From Pseudohoeflea suaedae (GTDB taxonomy: Bacteria > Pseudomonadota > Alphaproteobacteria > Rhizobiales > Rhizobiaceae): 64,000 bases of DNA. A program made the position numbers and the translations under genes. Location: the NCBI RefSeq assembly GCF_004354915.1, contig NZ_SMSI01000004.1:124001-188000 (forward strand), written 5' to 3'. Positions 40,294-52,693 of this stretch are shown here, one piece after another. The notes under the pieces are model-generated. The model had not been told where the DNA came from. It saw only the letters and a list, made by a program, of their open reading frames with translations, and ran no database searches. Each line of letters begins with the position of its first letter. Positions within the stretch are counted from its first letter, which is position 1.

Positions 40294-40378
40294 ACCGGTC
40301 GGGCTGCAATCGAATTTAAGACTGTTGCAACCGGAATGAAGTGTGGCAGAATGCTCTCGCCCTAAGAGGGAGGGAGCG

Positions 40379-41107
40379 ATGACACTCTTACAGCGCTTCG
40401 GATGGGGGATCGTTGCCGGGTTCGCGATCGTCTGCGTCAAGTTCCTGGGCCCGGACGCAGAATATGTCCAACAGATCATCTCCGACCTGAATATCGGTCA
40501 CGTGACGTTCTACGTCATATTTTCGCTCGTTACGGTGTTCCTGGGAGGCATTTCAGGTCTCTTCTCCCAGGACAGGGAACCGCTGCGCATTCTGGTTTTC
40601 TGTGCGGCTTTCCCGGCAACGGTATCCGCCGCACTTCCGGGGTCGGGAAAACCTCCGGTCTCGAAAACCGAAAACGGCAGCGCGGCAGACCTGGCCGGAC
40701 GGACGGAGTTCCCGCTTAGCCTCATTGTTACGAGCGCCTTGGCAGAAGACGCGACAGACGGCGTCTGCAACGAGGGCGGCTTCACCGCTCAGTTCACCCA
40801 GGCAGCCAGGGAGTATTTCTCCGGCCCGGTCGTTCAGGACACCTACAGCGTGATCGTCGGCTCGGCAACCGAACTGGCCGAAGCCCAACGGCTCGCCGAC
40901 GAGTTCGCACGCCGCTCCGAAGGCCTGTCGGTGACGGTCGGCTGCAGAAGGCCGGGAAATCCATACTATCCGATCGTCGTGGGCGAAGTCTCGGATCTGG
41001 AAACCGCAGCGGAGATCAAGGGCCGGGTGATCGGCGAGGGATGGGCCAGGGAAGATAGCTATTTGTCGGACTATCCCTTCCGCAAGCCGATCTACCAGGC
41101 AGAATAA
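40379..41107 (+). CDS. hypothetical membrane protein
   Basis: 242 aa. Three hydrophobic segments in the first 95 residues (WGIVAGFAIVCVKFLG, VTFYVIFSLVTVFLGGISGLF, ILVFCAAFPATVSAAL) are followed by a soluble, probably periplasmic C domain with two cysteines (GVCNEGGFT and VGCRRPGN). The pattern DTYSVIVGSATELAEAQRLADEFARR, with a second YYPIVVGEVSDLETAAEIKGR, looks like a SPOR-type alpha/beta repeat, so peptidoglycan binding is possible but unproven. GGAG is just before the ATG. It lies between carA and an MscS gene. Confidence 0.65.
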   Translation: MTLLQRFGWGIVAGFAIVCVKFLGPDAEYVQQIISDLNIGHVTFYVIFSLVTVFLGGISGLFSQDREPLRILVFCAAFPATVSAALPGSGKPPVSKTENGSAADLAGRTEFPLSLIVTSALAEDATDGVCNEGGFTAQFTQAAREYFSGPVVQDTYSVIVGSATELAEAQRLADEFARRSEGLSVTVGCRRPGNPYYPIVVGEVSDLETAAEIKGRVIGEGWAREDSYLSDYPFRKPIYQAE

Positions 41108-41177
41108 GGAAGCGGCGGCGACCGCAGCCGAGCCTCGATAGCCAACGGCGGATATTTCCTTTTCCGTTTCGTCCTCT

Positions 41178-42530
41178 ATGCTTCCCTATATGGGAGCGAT
41201 CGATCTGAAGGACATCATAACCGAGTGGCGCCAGGCCGGGTTCTCGATCTGGCAATATCTCTCCCAGCCCTGGACGCTGTATCAGCTTCTCATCATCTTC
41301 GGCTGCTTTCTGATCGGCTGGCTGTTGTCGCGCAAGATCGAGCCTGCGCTCGAGGAACGGGCCAGGCAGATCAAGGGAAATCCCGGGCTGCTGCGCGTCA
41401 TCATCGCCTTCATGAGGCGGACCGAGTGGGTGCTGTTCATTCTTTTCGTCGGCTTTGCCCGCGAGGTCCTGCTCAGGGCCACCTGGCCGAGCCGAACCTA
41501 TCTTCTTTCACTGGCACTGGTGCTGGCGGTCACCTGGCTTGCGGCCTCCGTGCTGACCCGCATCGTGCGAAATCGTTTCCTTGCGAAGTTCATTTCCGTA
41601 TGCCTGTTCGTCTACGTCGCCTCCGGCGTCCTGGGAATCCGCGACGAACTCCAGTCGACGCTTGACGATCTCGCCATTAATCTCGGGGAGTTCCGGCTTT
41701 CGGTGCTCTTTGTCCTCAAGGCGATCGTGCTTCTGGTGCTTCTGCTCTGGGCGGCGCATCTTGCCGGACGGTTCGTCGAAAGCAGGCTGTCGAACTCGAC
41801 GGATCTCTCGCCCTCCTTCAAGGCGCTCGCCGGAAAAGTGGTCAATATCACGCTGGCCGTGGCTGCCGGGCTCATCGCCCTCAATCTCGTCGGCGTCGAC
41901 CTGACCACGCTCACAGTCCTCTCCGGTGCGATCGGCGTGGGGCTCGGCTTCGGGCTTCAGAAGGTCGTCTCGAACTTCATCTCCGGCGTCATCATCCTGG
42001 CCGACCGGTCGATCAAGCCGGGTGACACGATCACGCTCGGCGATACATTCGGCTGGATCAGGGAATTGCGGGCGCGTTTCGTCTCCGTGATCACCCGCGA
42101 CGGCCGTGAATATCTGATCCCGAACGAGGACTTCATCACGCAGCAGGTGGTCAACTGGTCGTTTTCGGACAAGAACATCCGCCTGGATGTCGATTTCGGC
42201 GTCTCCTACGACAGCGATCCGCACGAGGTGATGCGCATCGCCATCGAAGCCACCGCTGCGGTCGACCGCGTGCTCACGACACCCAAACCCGTGTGCTGGA
42301 TGACCGCCTTCGGCGCTTCGTCGCTGGACTTCAAGCTCAGGTTCTGGATTCAGGACCCACAGGCAGGGCTCACGAACATTCGTGGCAAGGTGCTGCTTGC
42401 GCTCTGGGATGCCTTCAGGGAGGCAGGCATCAACATTCCCTTCCCGCATCGCGAGGTGCTCATGCGCACCCCCGTCGAGATCGTCCGGAAGACGCCCGAC
42501 AGCGACAGCGACCAGGCGAAGATCAAGTAA
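41178..42530 (+). CDS. MscS-family mechanosensitive channel, long form
   Basis: 450 aa. About five or six N-terminal hydrophobic segments precede the MscS core: the pore helix with LSGAIGVGLGFGLQKVVSNFISG (in pieces, residues about 252-274), then LADRSIKPGDTITLGDTFGWI and the cage ending NIPFPHREVLMRT. The extra helices mark the YbdG/YnaI-like or MscM-type subgroup. Start ATG 41178 or 41190; neither has a clear Shine-Dalgarno. The last 8 bp overlap the 3' end of the convergent MATE gene. Confidence 0.88.
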   Translation: MLPYMGAIDLKDIITEWRQAGFSIWQYLSQPWTLYQLLIIFGCFLIGWLLSRKIEPALEERARQIKGNPGLLRVIIAFMRRTEWVLFILFVGFAREVLLRATWPSRTYLLSLALVLAVTWLAASVLTRIVRNRFLAKFISVCLFVYVASGVLGIRDELQSTLDDLAINLGEFRLSVLFVLKAIVLLVLLLWAAHLAGRFVESRLSNSTDLSPSFKALAGKVVNITLAVAAGLIALNLVGVDLTTLTVLSGAIGVGLGFGLQKVVSNFISGVIILADRSIKPGDTITLGDTFGWIRELRARFVSVITRDGREYLIPNEDFITQQVVNWSFSDKNIRLDVDFGVSYDSDPHEVMRIAIEATAAVDRVLTTPKPVCWMTAFGASSLDFKLRFWIQDPQAGLTNIRGKVLLALWDAFREAGINIPFPHREVLMRTPVEIVRKTPDSDSDQAKIK

Positions 42531-43929
42531 ACGACAGGCGCTTCGTCAGAAGATAGTAGCGACCGTTGAGAAGGATCGCCGCGCCCCCGAGGCCGATGGC
42601 GAGCCCCATCCAGATGCCCACTCCGTTCCATCCCGCGACGAAGCCGAGCAGATAAGCCGTGGGCACTCCGAAGAACCAGTAGCTGATGATCGCCATGATC
42701 ATCGGCGTACGGGTATCCTTCAAACCGCGCAGAAGCGCCACGCCGGTAACCTGGAGGCCATCGACGAACTGAAAACACGCGCCGACGAACAACAGCGGCA
42801 CGGCAGTGGCGAGAACCAGCGACGCATGGGCCTTGGCGTTGCTCTTGTCGAGGAACAGGCTGACGAGCGTTTCGGGCGCGAGGAAGATGATGAGTGCGGC
42901 GCCGGCTGCAATGAGCGCCGAAAGCGTCAGCGAAGCAATCGCGGCCCGCCGCATCCCCTCGCCGTCCCGCCGCGCATAGGCTTGGCCGACGCGCACGGTG
43001 GCAGCCGTCGACAGGCCGAGCGGGATCATGAAGGACAGGGATATGATCTGCAGCGCGATGCCGTGGGCGGCAAGCGGCACGATCCCGAGCCAGCCGAACA
43101 TCAGGGACGCCGCCGCGAACAGGCCGACTTCGGCGATGATGGTAAGGGCGATGGGGAAGCCCAAACGGAGGATATCGAAGAAATCCGGCCAGTCCGGCCG
43201 CCAGAACCCGCGAAACAGAGCGTAGTCCGAGAACACCTGCCGGCTCAGGACCCAGCCCAGCATGACCAGAAAGATGGCCGTGGCCGAGATCAGCGAGGCG
43301 ACGGCCGCGCCCTGGAGCCCCATTTCCGGCGCGCCGAGATTGCCGAAGATGAAGGCGTAGTTGAGAAGCCCGTTCGAGAGGGTACCCGCTAGCGTCGCCC
43401 AGAGAATGATCTGCGTGCGCGACACGGCCGACAGGAAGGATCGCAGCGCAAGCGTGCCGAGTGCGGGAAACATGCCCCACTGGGCAATGTGCATGTAGGA
43501 TCCGGTCATCCGAGCGATGGCCGGATTCTGACCGAGAAAGACGAGAATCGATTCGATGTTCCACAACAGCGGCATGACGACGGCGGCATAGATCGCAACA
43601 ATCCACAGCCCCATGCGGACAGAGCGACGCACGTGACGGGTGTCGCCGCAGCCTTCCGCCTGCGATGCGATGGGCACCACCGCATGGGCAAAGCCACCGC
43701 CAAACATGAAGGGGAGAAAGAAAGCCTGGGTGGCAAGCACGCCGGCTGCCAGTTCCTCGGTACCGTACCAGCCCAGCATGACGACGTCTGTCGTGTTGAT
43801 GAGCATCTGCGCCAATTGCGCTCCGACAAGCGGCAGCCCGAGGACAAGAGTCGCACGGAAATGCCCCAGCCATGTCATCGGTGCGATCATCGCGCGGTCG
43901 GATTGGAATGTCGGTTCGCTCGTCATCAT
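42523..43929 (-). CDS. MATE-family multidrug efflux transporter (NorM-like)
   Basis: 468 aa, 12 hydrophobic segments in two related halves. The MATE opening LVLGLPLVGAQLAQMLINTTDVVMLGWYG (in pieces, residues 28-56) and the second-half motif MIPLGLSTAATVRVGQAYARRD are diagnostic. It exports cationic drugs or metabolites by Na+ or H+ antiport; the substrate is unknown. Adjacent ATG codons at 43929 and 43926 are both possible. It overlaps the 3' end of the convergent MscS-type gene by 8 bp. Confidence 0.9.
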   Translation of the reverse strand: MMTSEPTFQSDRAMIAPMTWLGHFRATLVLGLPLVGAQLAQMLINTTDVVMLGWYGTEELAAGVLATQAFFLPFMFGGGFAHAVVPIASQAEGCGDTRHVRRSVRMGLWIVAIYAAVVMPLLWNIESILVFLGQNPAIARMTGSYMHIAQWGMFPALGTLALRSFLSAVSRTQIILWATLAGTLSNGLLNYAFIFGNLGAPEMGLQGAAVASLISATAIFLVMLGWVLSRQVFSDYALFRGFWRPDWPDFFDILRLGFPIALTIIAEVGLFAAASLMFGWLGIVPLAAHGIALQIISLSFMIPLGLSTAATVRVGQAYARRDGEGMRRAAIASLTLSALIAAGAALIIFLAPETLVSLFLDKSNAKAHASLVLATAVPLLFVGACFQFVDGLQVTGVALLRGLKDTRTPMIMAIISYWFFGVPTAYLLGFVAGWNGVGIWMGLAIGLGGAAILLNGRYYLLTKRLSFT

Positions 43930-44157
43930 CTCACCCGGAAAGCCGAGGCGCTCACCCCGTCATGAGGTCAAGCGCCATCTTGCCTGACTAGCCGACGCTG
44001 AACGCCAAGACCACCCGGCAGGCTGATCGGTCAGGCAGAATCATGTGGTTATTGGATGCTTGACAAGAATAAGCTTAAATGAAAATTAAACCGGCAGTTG
44101 GCACTCCGAGGAGTCGGCACAACTGCACGTGAAAACGAATCCGACCACGAAAGAAGA

Positions 44158-44829
44158 ATGACAATGCGCCTTCACCATGTGGCTGCAGCAGCCCTCCTCG
44201 CGCTCTGCGCCAATCCGGCCAGCGCCGCAGACATCGACACCGCGCCGATCGCCAGTTCCGGCTGGTCCGGCCTTTTCGTCGGCCTGCATGCCGGCCATAG
44301 CTGGGGCATCGGACCTGACAGCGACATCATCAACGGCATGGAGACCGACGGCTTCTCCGGCGGTGCACTGGCAGGGTACAATTTCCAGTTCGACAGGATC
44401 GTGTTCGGCGTCGAGGCAGACATCTCCGAAGGCGACATGGAACAGGAGCCGCAGAATTTTGTCGGCGGCCTTCAGAGTGCCGAAATCAACTATACCGCGA
44501 GCCTGCGTGGCCGCCTCGGATACGACATGGGCAACTGGATGCCTTTCGTGACCGCCGGCCTGGCAATTGCCGATGTCGAGTTTACAGACGACTTATTCGG
44601 GTTCGTGAACAGTGATCGCCAGATGTTCACCGGTTACGTGCTTGGTGGTGGCGCCGAGTTCAAGCTCGACAGCCTGTTGCCGACCGGAACCGACGGCAAG
44701 CTGCTTGGTCGGGTCGAGTATCTGTACGCCGACTATGGCGATGAGGTTTTCAACGTGAGCGTCAACCCCGCTCCCGCCGACCTTGAAACCCACACTGTGC
44801 GCGCGGCGCTGATCTGGCGCTTCAACTAA
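44158..44829 (+). CDS. outer membrane beta-barrel protein (Omp25/Omp31-like), copy 1
   Basis: 223 aa. Signal peptide MRLHHVAAAALLALCANPASA, mature start ADIDTAPI. An 8-stranded barrel is suggested by alternating strands: WSGLFVGLHAGHSWG, GALAGYNFQFDRIVFGVEAD, YTASLRGRLGYDMGNWMPFVTAGLAIAD, and the C-terminal THTVRAALIWRFN ending in Phe-Asn. Related to the rhizobial/brucella Omp25/Omp31 family. A second copy follows 78 bp downstream and the first 150 bp of the genes are nearly identical. Start 44158 or 44164. Confidence 0.87.
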   Translation: MTMRLHHVAAAALLALCANPASAADIDTAPIASSGWSGLFVGLHAGHSWGIGPDSDIINGMETDGFSGGALAGYNFQFDRIVFGVEADISEGDMEQEPQNFVGGLQSAEINYTASLRGRLGYDMGNWMPFVTAGLAIADVEFTDDLFGFVNSDRQMFTGYVLGGGAEFKLDSLLPTGTDGKLLGRVEYLYADYGDEVFNVSVNPAPADLETHTVRAALIWRFN

Positions 44830-45075
44830 ACGGATTGACCGGCCAATACGGGGCCCGGCCTTGCCGGCCGGGCTTCCGCTTTCACCGCACTGAACCGGAT
44901 AAGCAGAATGAAAACTCCACTTCAGCATGTGGCTGCAGCAGCCCTCCTCGCGCTCTGCGCCAATGCGGCCAGCGCCGCAGACATCGACACCGCGCCGATC
45001 GCCAGTTCCGGCTGGTCCGGCCTTTTCGTCGGCCTGCATGCCGGCCATAGCTGGGGCATCGGACCTGACAGCGAC
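44176..45075 (+). repeat. tandem 150-bp near-identical segment in the two outer membrane genes
   Basis: 44176-44325 and 44926-45075 are identical except for one base (C 44215, G 44965), while the middle of the genes has diverged to many differences, and the last 45 bp are again nearly the same. This is a tandem duplication with a conserved or homogenised 5' part, a gene-conversion pattern. Confidence 0.9.
44853..44873 (+). terminator. GC hairpin between the tandem outer membrane genes
   Basis: GCCCGGCC (44853-44860), loop TTGCC, GGCCGGGC (44866-44873), 24 bp after the first stop. The following T tract is poor (TTCCGCTTT), so it may attenuate rather than stop transcription into the second copy. 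Confidence 0.45.
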
Positions 45076-45588
45076 GAGTTCATCGACAAGATGGACACCG
45101 ACGGCTTCTCCGGCGGCGCCCTCGTGGGGTACAATTTTCAGTTCGACCGGGTCGTGTTCGGCTTCGAGGCGGACGTCTCCGGCGGAGACATGCGGCAGGA
45201 GCCTCTCGAGTTTCTCGACGATGGCAGCGTGCAGAGTGCCGAAATCGACTATACGGCAAGCCTGCGCGGCCGCCTCGGCTACGACATGGGCGACTGGATG
45301 CCCTTCGTGACCGCCGGTCTGGGAATTGCCGACGTCAAGTTTAAGGACGATTTTTTCGGTTTCGTGAACAATGATCGCCAGACGTTCATCGGTTACGTGC
45401 TCGGTGGCGGCGCCGAGTTCAAGCTCGACAGCCTCTTGTCAACCGGAACCGACGGGAAGCTGCTTGGTCGGGTCGAGTATCTGTATACCGACTACGACGA
45501 TGAGGTTTTCGACATTCCCTTCGACCTGGGTCCCTCCGACCTCGAAACCCACACTGTGCGCGCGGCGCTGATCTGGCGTTTCAACTAG
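44908..45588 (+). CDS. outer membrane beta-barrel protein (Omp25/Omp31-like), copy 2
   Basis: 226 aa, close paralogue of the gene before it. Signal peptide MKTPLQHVAAAALLALCANAASA, mature start ADIDTAPI identical to copy 1. Barrel strands are as in copy 1, ending THTVRAALIWRFN. The external loops differ most (for example EPLEFLDDGSVQSAEID and a DFFGFVNNDRQ segment), consistent with change in surface-exposed positions. Probable shared promoter with copy 1, partly separated by the GC hairpin. Confidence 0.87.
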   Translation: MKTPLQHVAAAALLALCANAASAADIDTAPIASSGWSGLFVGLHAGHSWGIGPDSDEFIDKMDTDGFSGGALVGYNFQFDRVVFGFEADVSGGDMRQEPLEFLDDGSVQSAEIDYTASLRGRLGYDMGDWMPFVTAGLGIADVKFKDDFFGFVNNDRQTFIGYVLGGGAEFKLDSLLSTGTDGKLLGRVEYLYTDYDDEVFDIPFDLGPSDLETHTVRAALIWRFN

Positions 45589-45603
45589 TCGAGCCGGTCG
45601 AGT

Positions 45604-46281
45604 TCACCGCGGCCCGGCATCCCGGGCCGCCGCTTCCCCTTTTGGCGTCAGCCGATAGATCCCCCGCTCCACCTTTTCGAACCAGCCATAATGGTCGTCG
45701 GCCATGATGACCCGTGCTCTCGCGACCTTCGTCGCGACGGCCACATGCGCAGCCTTGCCGGGCCCCGTTTCGAGAAGATGGAGGGCGACCCGTGTCGCAT
45801 CCTGCCGGTAGGCTGTGATGATGGTGGTGCGATTGGTGCCGCCGAGATTGGGATCGCCCTCGCGGCGCGCGAATTCCCTCAGCATACGCCCGGTACGGGC
45901 CTTCGATTTTCGCGGCGCATAGGGCCCGGGATCGACATGGATCTCGGCGAAACCGTCCTCCATCCGTACGGTGATCAGGCCCAGCCCCAGCCTTCGGCAT
46001 AGCTTGGTATTGGATTTCAGCGCGGACAGGAATGGCCGCCCCTTGCCGCGCGGCACCGCGACATAGACCGCATCGGTGATCGACAGGCGCTCGATTGCCT
46101 GATGGAACAGCGACAGCGAGAACGCAGCCTTCAATTCCACGATCAAAGGCGGCTCTTCGCCACGCACGGCAAACACATCGGCCGCGCCGATCTCGGATTT
46201 CACGTCATAGCCCTGCCCTTCGAGCAGCGCCTTGACCGGGCCGTAAAGCTCGGTTTCCTTCGGTCTGGCAGTCCCCGTCAC
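45604..46281 (-). CDS. DUF2161-type PD-(D/E)XK nuclease-like protein
   Basis: 225 aa. The core VKSEIGAADVFAVRGEEPPLIVELKAAF contains the Asp and E-x-K pair (AADVF, VELKA) of PD-(D/E)XK phosphodiesterase folds; the rest matches COG5482/DUF2161 proteins of alphaproteobacteria (VYVAVPRGKGRPF, HVDPGPYAPRKSKA). The C-terminal half has a winged-helix-like DNA-binding pattern (FARREGDPNLGG and YGWFEKVERGIYRLTPKG). Substrate unknown. GTG 46281 is chosen because the upstream ATG (46347) lies within the preceding zinc peptidase gene. Confidence 0.68.
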   Translation of the reverse strand: MTGTARPKETELYGPVKALLEGQGYDVKSEIGAADVFAVRGEEPPLIVELKAAFSLSLFHQAIERLSITDAVYVAVPRGKGRPFLSALKSNTKLCRRLGLGLITVRMEDGFAEIHVDPGPYAPRKSKARTGRMLREFARREGDPNLGGTNRTTIITAYRQDATRVALHLLETGPGKAAHVAVATKVARARVIMADDHYGWFEKVERGIYRLTPKGEAAARDAGPR

Positions 46282-46297
46282 GATCTCGACAAAGCCC

Positions 46298-47197
46298 TCA
46301 AACCGGATTGTTGAACGTGTCGCAGGCACTGAGCCGGCCGGAATCATAGCCCTTCCTGAACCAGTTCATGCGCTGCGCCGACGTCCCGTGATTGAAGGAA
46401 TCGGGCACGACGTAACCCTGGGTGCGCTTCTGCAGCGTGTCGTCGCCGATCTGACGGGCCGCATTCAGCGCCTCCTCTAGGTCTCCGGCTTCAAGCAGGC
46501 CCTTCTGCTCAGTGAAATGCGCCCAAATCCCCGCAAAGCAGTCCGCTTGCAGTTCGACCCGCACGGACATCTGGTTGGCCTCGACCTCGCTCATCTGCTG
46601 GCGCATCCGGTTGAACTCGGGCAGCACGCCGATGATGTTCTGGACGTGGTGGCCGACTTCGTGGGCCAGCACATAGGCCTGCGCGAAATCACCCGAGGCG
46701 CCGAAGCGTTGGGCGAGCTCGTCATAGAAGTCGAGATCGATGTAGACCTTCTCGTCGCCCGGACAGTAGAAGGGTCCGGTGGCCGAACTCGCCGACCCGC
46801 AGGCCGAGCGAACGGCGCCGGAGAACAGAACCAGCGTCGGCTCGGGGTAAGTCTTGCCCTGGCTCTGCATGATGCCGTTCCAGACGTCCTCCGTCTCGGC
46901 GAGAACGGTGGAAACGAATTGCTTCATCTCGTCATTGCGCTCGGCCGTGACCTGGCCCGAGCCACCCGGGGCGACCATGGAGCCTCCCCCGCCGCCCAGA
47001 AGCACGAGCGGATTGATGCCGAGGAACCAGAGAACGATGCCGGCGATGATCAGGAAGAGGATGCTTCCTCCGCCGCCGCGACCGACACGAATACCGCGTG
47101 AGGGAAGCCGCATGCCGCCTCGTCCGAAGGGGCTGCCTCCCCGAGACCCGCGGCGATCCTCCACATTGCGGCTTTGCCGCCGGCCTCTCCATTCCAT
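46298..47197 (-). CDS. neutral zinc metallopeptidase (YpfJ family)
   Basis: 299 aa. A basic, Gly/Arg-rich N tail (residues 1-45) precedes one membrane helix (ILFLIIAGIVLWFLGI). The catalytic domain carries the zinc motif AHEVGHHVQN (HExxH) near residue 185, with upstream ACGSASSATGPFYCPGDEKVYID and downstream VELQADCFAGIW supplying the third ligand region (ELQADC). This is the PF04228 zinc peptidase family of the inner membrane, periplasmic side. Its substrate is unknown. GGAG is 8 nt before the ATG. Confidence 0.9.
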   Translation of the reverse strand: MEWRGRRQSRNVEDRRGSRGGSPFGRGGMRLPSRGIRVGRGGGGSILFLIIAGIVLWFLGINPLVLLGGGGGSMVAPGGSGQVTAERNDEMKQFVSTVLAETEDVWNGIMQSQGKTYPEPTLVLFSGAVRSACGSASSATGPFYCPGDEKVYIDLDFYDELAQRFGASGDFAQAYVLAHEVGHHVQNIIGVLPEFNRMRQQMSEVEANQMSVRVELQADCFAGIWAHFTEQKGLLEAGDLEEALNAARQIGDDTLQKRTQGYVVPDSFNHGTSAQRMNWFRKGYDSGRLSACDTFNNPV

Positions 47198-47290
47198 CGC
47201 ATCCGCTCCGCATGCTGATCCTGTTTTGCCGGCACCTTACCCGCGGGACAGGAAACCGTCAGCAAGAAGATTGGGCGACCGGCGGGGAAA

Positions 47291-48469
47291 TCAAGCTGCG
47301 GTCGGGCCCGGCACCGCGCGCGGACTGCGTTCGCCGAGCACCATGAGAAGCGGGACTGCCGCGATGATGCAGGCCGCCGGACCGAGGGCAAAGGGAGGCG
47401 CAAGTTCCAGCACCCGCCCGCCGATGAAGGTCCCGGCGGCGATGCCGAGATAGATCGCGGAGGCATGAAGCGCCAGCGACAGGTGCGCCGCGCCCGGCGC
47501 CTGGGCGACAAGCCGGCTGATCTGCGCGGGCGGATAGACCCAGCCGACGAAGGCCCACAGGAAAAGGGTGATCATCAGCACCGGTCCGGCGATCGCGGAC
47601 GGCAGCCAGAGAAGGATTGCCGCAAGCAACAATGAGCATACCACGCTGGTCAGGAGCGACGCGATCACCATGCGCCGCGCGCCGATCCGGTCCGTAAGCC
47701 GGCCACTGCAATAGTTCCCGAGGATCGCTCCGATGCCGTAGACGACGAGAACGACCGGCAGCATGTCGGGCGCCATGCCCGCCCCCTCGGTCACGATGGG
47801 GCCGAGATAGCCGACCACCAGGAAGGCGGAAGCCATGAAGATGAACGTCATCAGGATCAGCCGCGCCACACCGGGTTCGCGTACGACGGACAATCGTTCC
47901 GACAGGCTGAGCCGCGCACCTGGCAGATTGCGCGGCAACAGTGAGAGAAGCGCTATCAGGCAGATGAAGGCGACCGCCCCCACCGCGCCGAACCCTGCAC
48001 GCCAGCCGGCATAGTGGGCGAGGAAGGAGCCGAGCGGAGCCCCCAGGGCCACGGCGAAAGTCGTGCCGCTCACCACCATCGAGATGGCCTTGGCGCGCTG
48101 GGCGGGCTCGGACAGGGTCACCGCGATCCCCTGCCCGGTTGCCGCGAACAGGCCTGCCGCCATGCCGGTGATCACCTGCGCCAGCACGAGTATCCCGATG
48201 GACTGGCTGAAGGCCGTCAGCATCATGCCCCCGACGAATGCCGCCAGTGCACCCCCCACCACGTAGCGACGGTCGAACCGGCCCGTCACCGCGGCGAGAA
48301 CAGGCGTGAAGAGCGCATAGGACATGGAATAGGCCGTCACCAGATAACCGGCCTGGGCGACGCTCACACCGATATCGTCCGCGATCAGCGGAAGGAGCCC
48401 TGAAAACAGAAATGCGACGGTGCTGACGGCAAACGCGCCGAGCCCGAGAAGATAGATGCGACGGTCCAA
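47291..48469 (-). CDS. MFS efflux transporter
   Basis: 392 aa, 12 hydrophobic segments. The motif between TM2 and TM3 (AAVTGRFDRRYVV) and the Gly-rich TM5 segment (GMAAGLFAATGQGIAVTL) resemble drug:H+ antiporters of the DHA1 (arabinose efflux/Bcr) group. TTG 48469 is chosen because AAGGA lies 7 nt upstream and a promoter fits: TTGACC-N17-TACATT at 48503-48531 on this strand, with an inverted repeat AAAGTT-N5-AACTTT over the transcription start. The divergent ArsR-type gene (48641) is the probable repressor. Confidence 0.82.
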   Translation of the reverse strand: MDRRIYLLGLGAFAVSTVAFLFSGLLPLIADDIGVSVAQAGYLVTAYSMSYALFTPVLAAVTGRFDRRYVVGGALAAFVGGMMLTAFSQSIGILVLAQVITGMAAGLFAATGQGIAVTLSEPAQRAKAISMVVSGTTFAVALGAPLGSFLAHYAGWRAGFGAVGAVAFICLIALLSLLPRNLPGARLSLSERLSVVREPGVARLILMTFIFMASAFLVVGYLGPIVTEGAGMAPDMLPVVLVVYGIGAILGNYCSGRLTDRIGARRMVIASLLTSVVCSLLLAAILLWLPSAIAGPVLMITLFLWAFVGWVYPPAQISRLVAQAPGAAHLSLALHASAIYLGIAAGTFIGGRVLELAPPFALGPAACIIAAVPLLMVLGERSPRAVPGPTAA

Positions 48470-48481
48470 GGCGAGATCCTT

Positions 48482-48531
48482 AAAGTTCAAAAAACTTTTA
48501 ACAATGTAGGTCGGACCAAGTGAATGGTCAA
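48482..48531 (-). promoter_or_regulatory. sigma-70 promoter with operator for the MFS gene
   Basis: Minus strand: -35 TTGACC (48531-48526), 17-bp spacer, -10 TACATT (48508-48503), then inverted repeat AAAGTT-N5-AACTTT (48482-48498) covering the start of transcription. The arrangement is that of a repressed promoter; the divergent ArsR-type regulator is the natural candidate. Confidence 0.7.
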
Positions 48532-48640
48532 TGAGGCCGCAGGGCCAATTTTGCAACGCAGCAATCACGAAGGGCGTTTCATTCCGGCGATAGGCTAGAT
48601 TTGAGGGGAACGCTCCGTTCACGCCGTTAGAGCTTGAAAC

Positions 48641-49024
48641 ATGGGAAAAGCAACGTACATTCAGGCCATGACATATCATCCGTCCGCTGAAGAGATCGAT
48701 CTCGCCGCCGTCATGGCGACGCTTGGCGATTCCACACGCCTTGCCATCCTCGGTCATCTCGACCGACAGGACGGCAGACCGCTGATGTGTTCCGATTTCA
48801 CCGCGCTCGCGTCGAAATCGAACCTGACCTACCATTTGGGCCGCATGCGCGAATCCGGCATTATCCGCCTGGAGAAAAGCGGCACCTGCAAGATGATCAC
48901 CATCCGCCGCGACGATCTCGACGCCCGTTTCCCGGGCTTTCTCGACAGCGTGCTGAAGGCAGCGGAAAATATGGACCTCCCCGCGCTCGAGTGCGAGGAC
49001 GAGGACGAAACCGTCGAGGCCTGA
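48641..49024 (+). CDS. ArsR-type winged-helix regulator
   Basis: 127 aa. A wHTH domain covers most of the chain: MATLGDSTRLAILGHL, then ALASKSNLTYHLGRMRESGIIRLEKSG as recognition and wing. No metal-binding Cys pair of the ELCVCDL kind is seen, so it probably senses an organic ligand or redox rather than metal. The C tail is acidic (ECEDEDETVEA). Divergent from the MFS transporter, whose promoter carries a fitting inverted repeat. Start 48641, or 48668 (MTYHPS). Confidence 0.8.
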   Translation: MGKATYIQAMTYHPSAEEIDLAAVMATLGDSTRLAILGHLDRQDGRPLMCSDFTALASKSNLTYHLGRMRESGIIRLEKSGTCKMITIRRDDLDARFPGFLDSVLKAAENMDLPALECEDEDETVEA

Positions 49025-49200
49025 GCTTCAACCGCCTGTCTCTGTTGATACATTGCCACAGTGTCATTTACGGGGTTCCATCTGATCGATCTCTCCCCTA
49101 TAAGGCCCGCCTAGCCTGACATTTTTCCCGGCCGCCCTGTCGCATGGAGCGAATTCCGTGTCGGCACACACGCGGCCGCATGACCGATGGATCCGCTCCC

Positions 49201-52683
<3,483 letters not shown>

Positions 52684-52693
52684 GACCAATCAG

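Noticed and set aside
42523-42530. 8-bp overlap of the convergent MscS and MATE genes as a possible antisense control
   Set aside because: Short convergent overlaps are ordinary in compact genomes and nothing else points to regulation.
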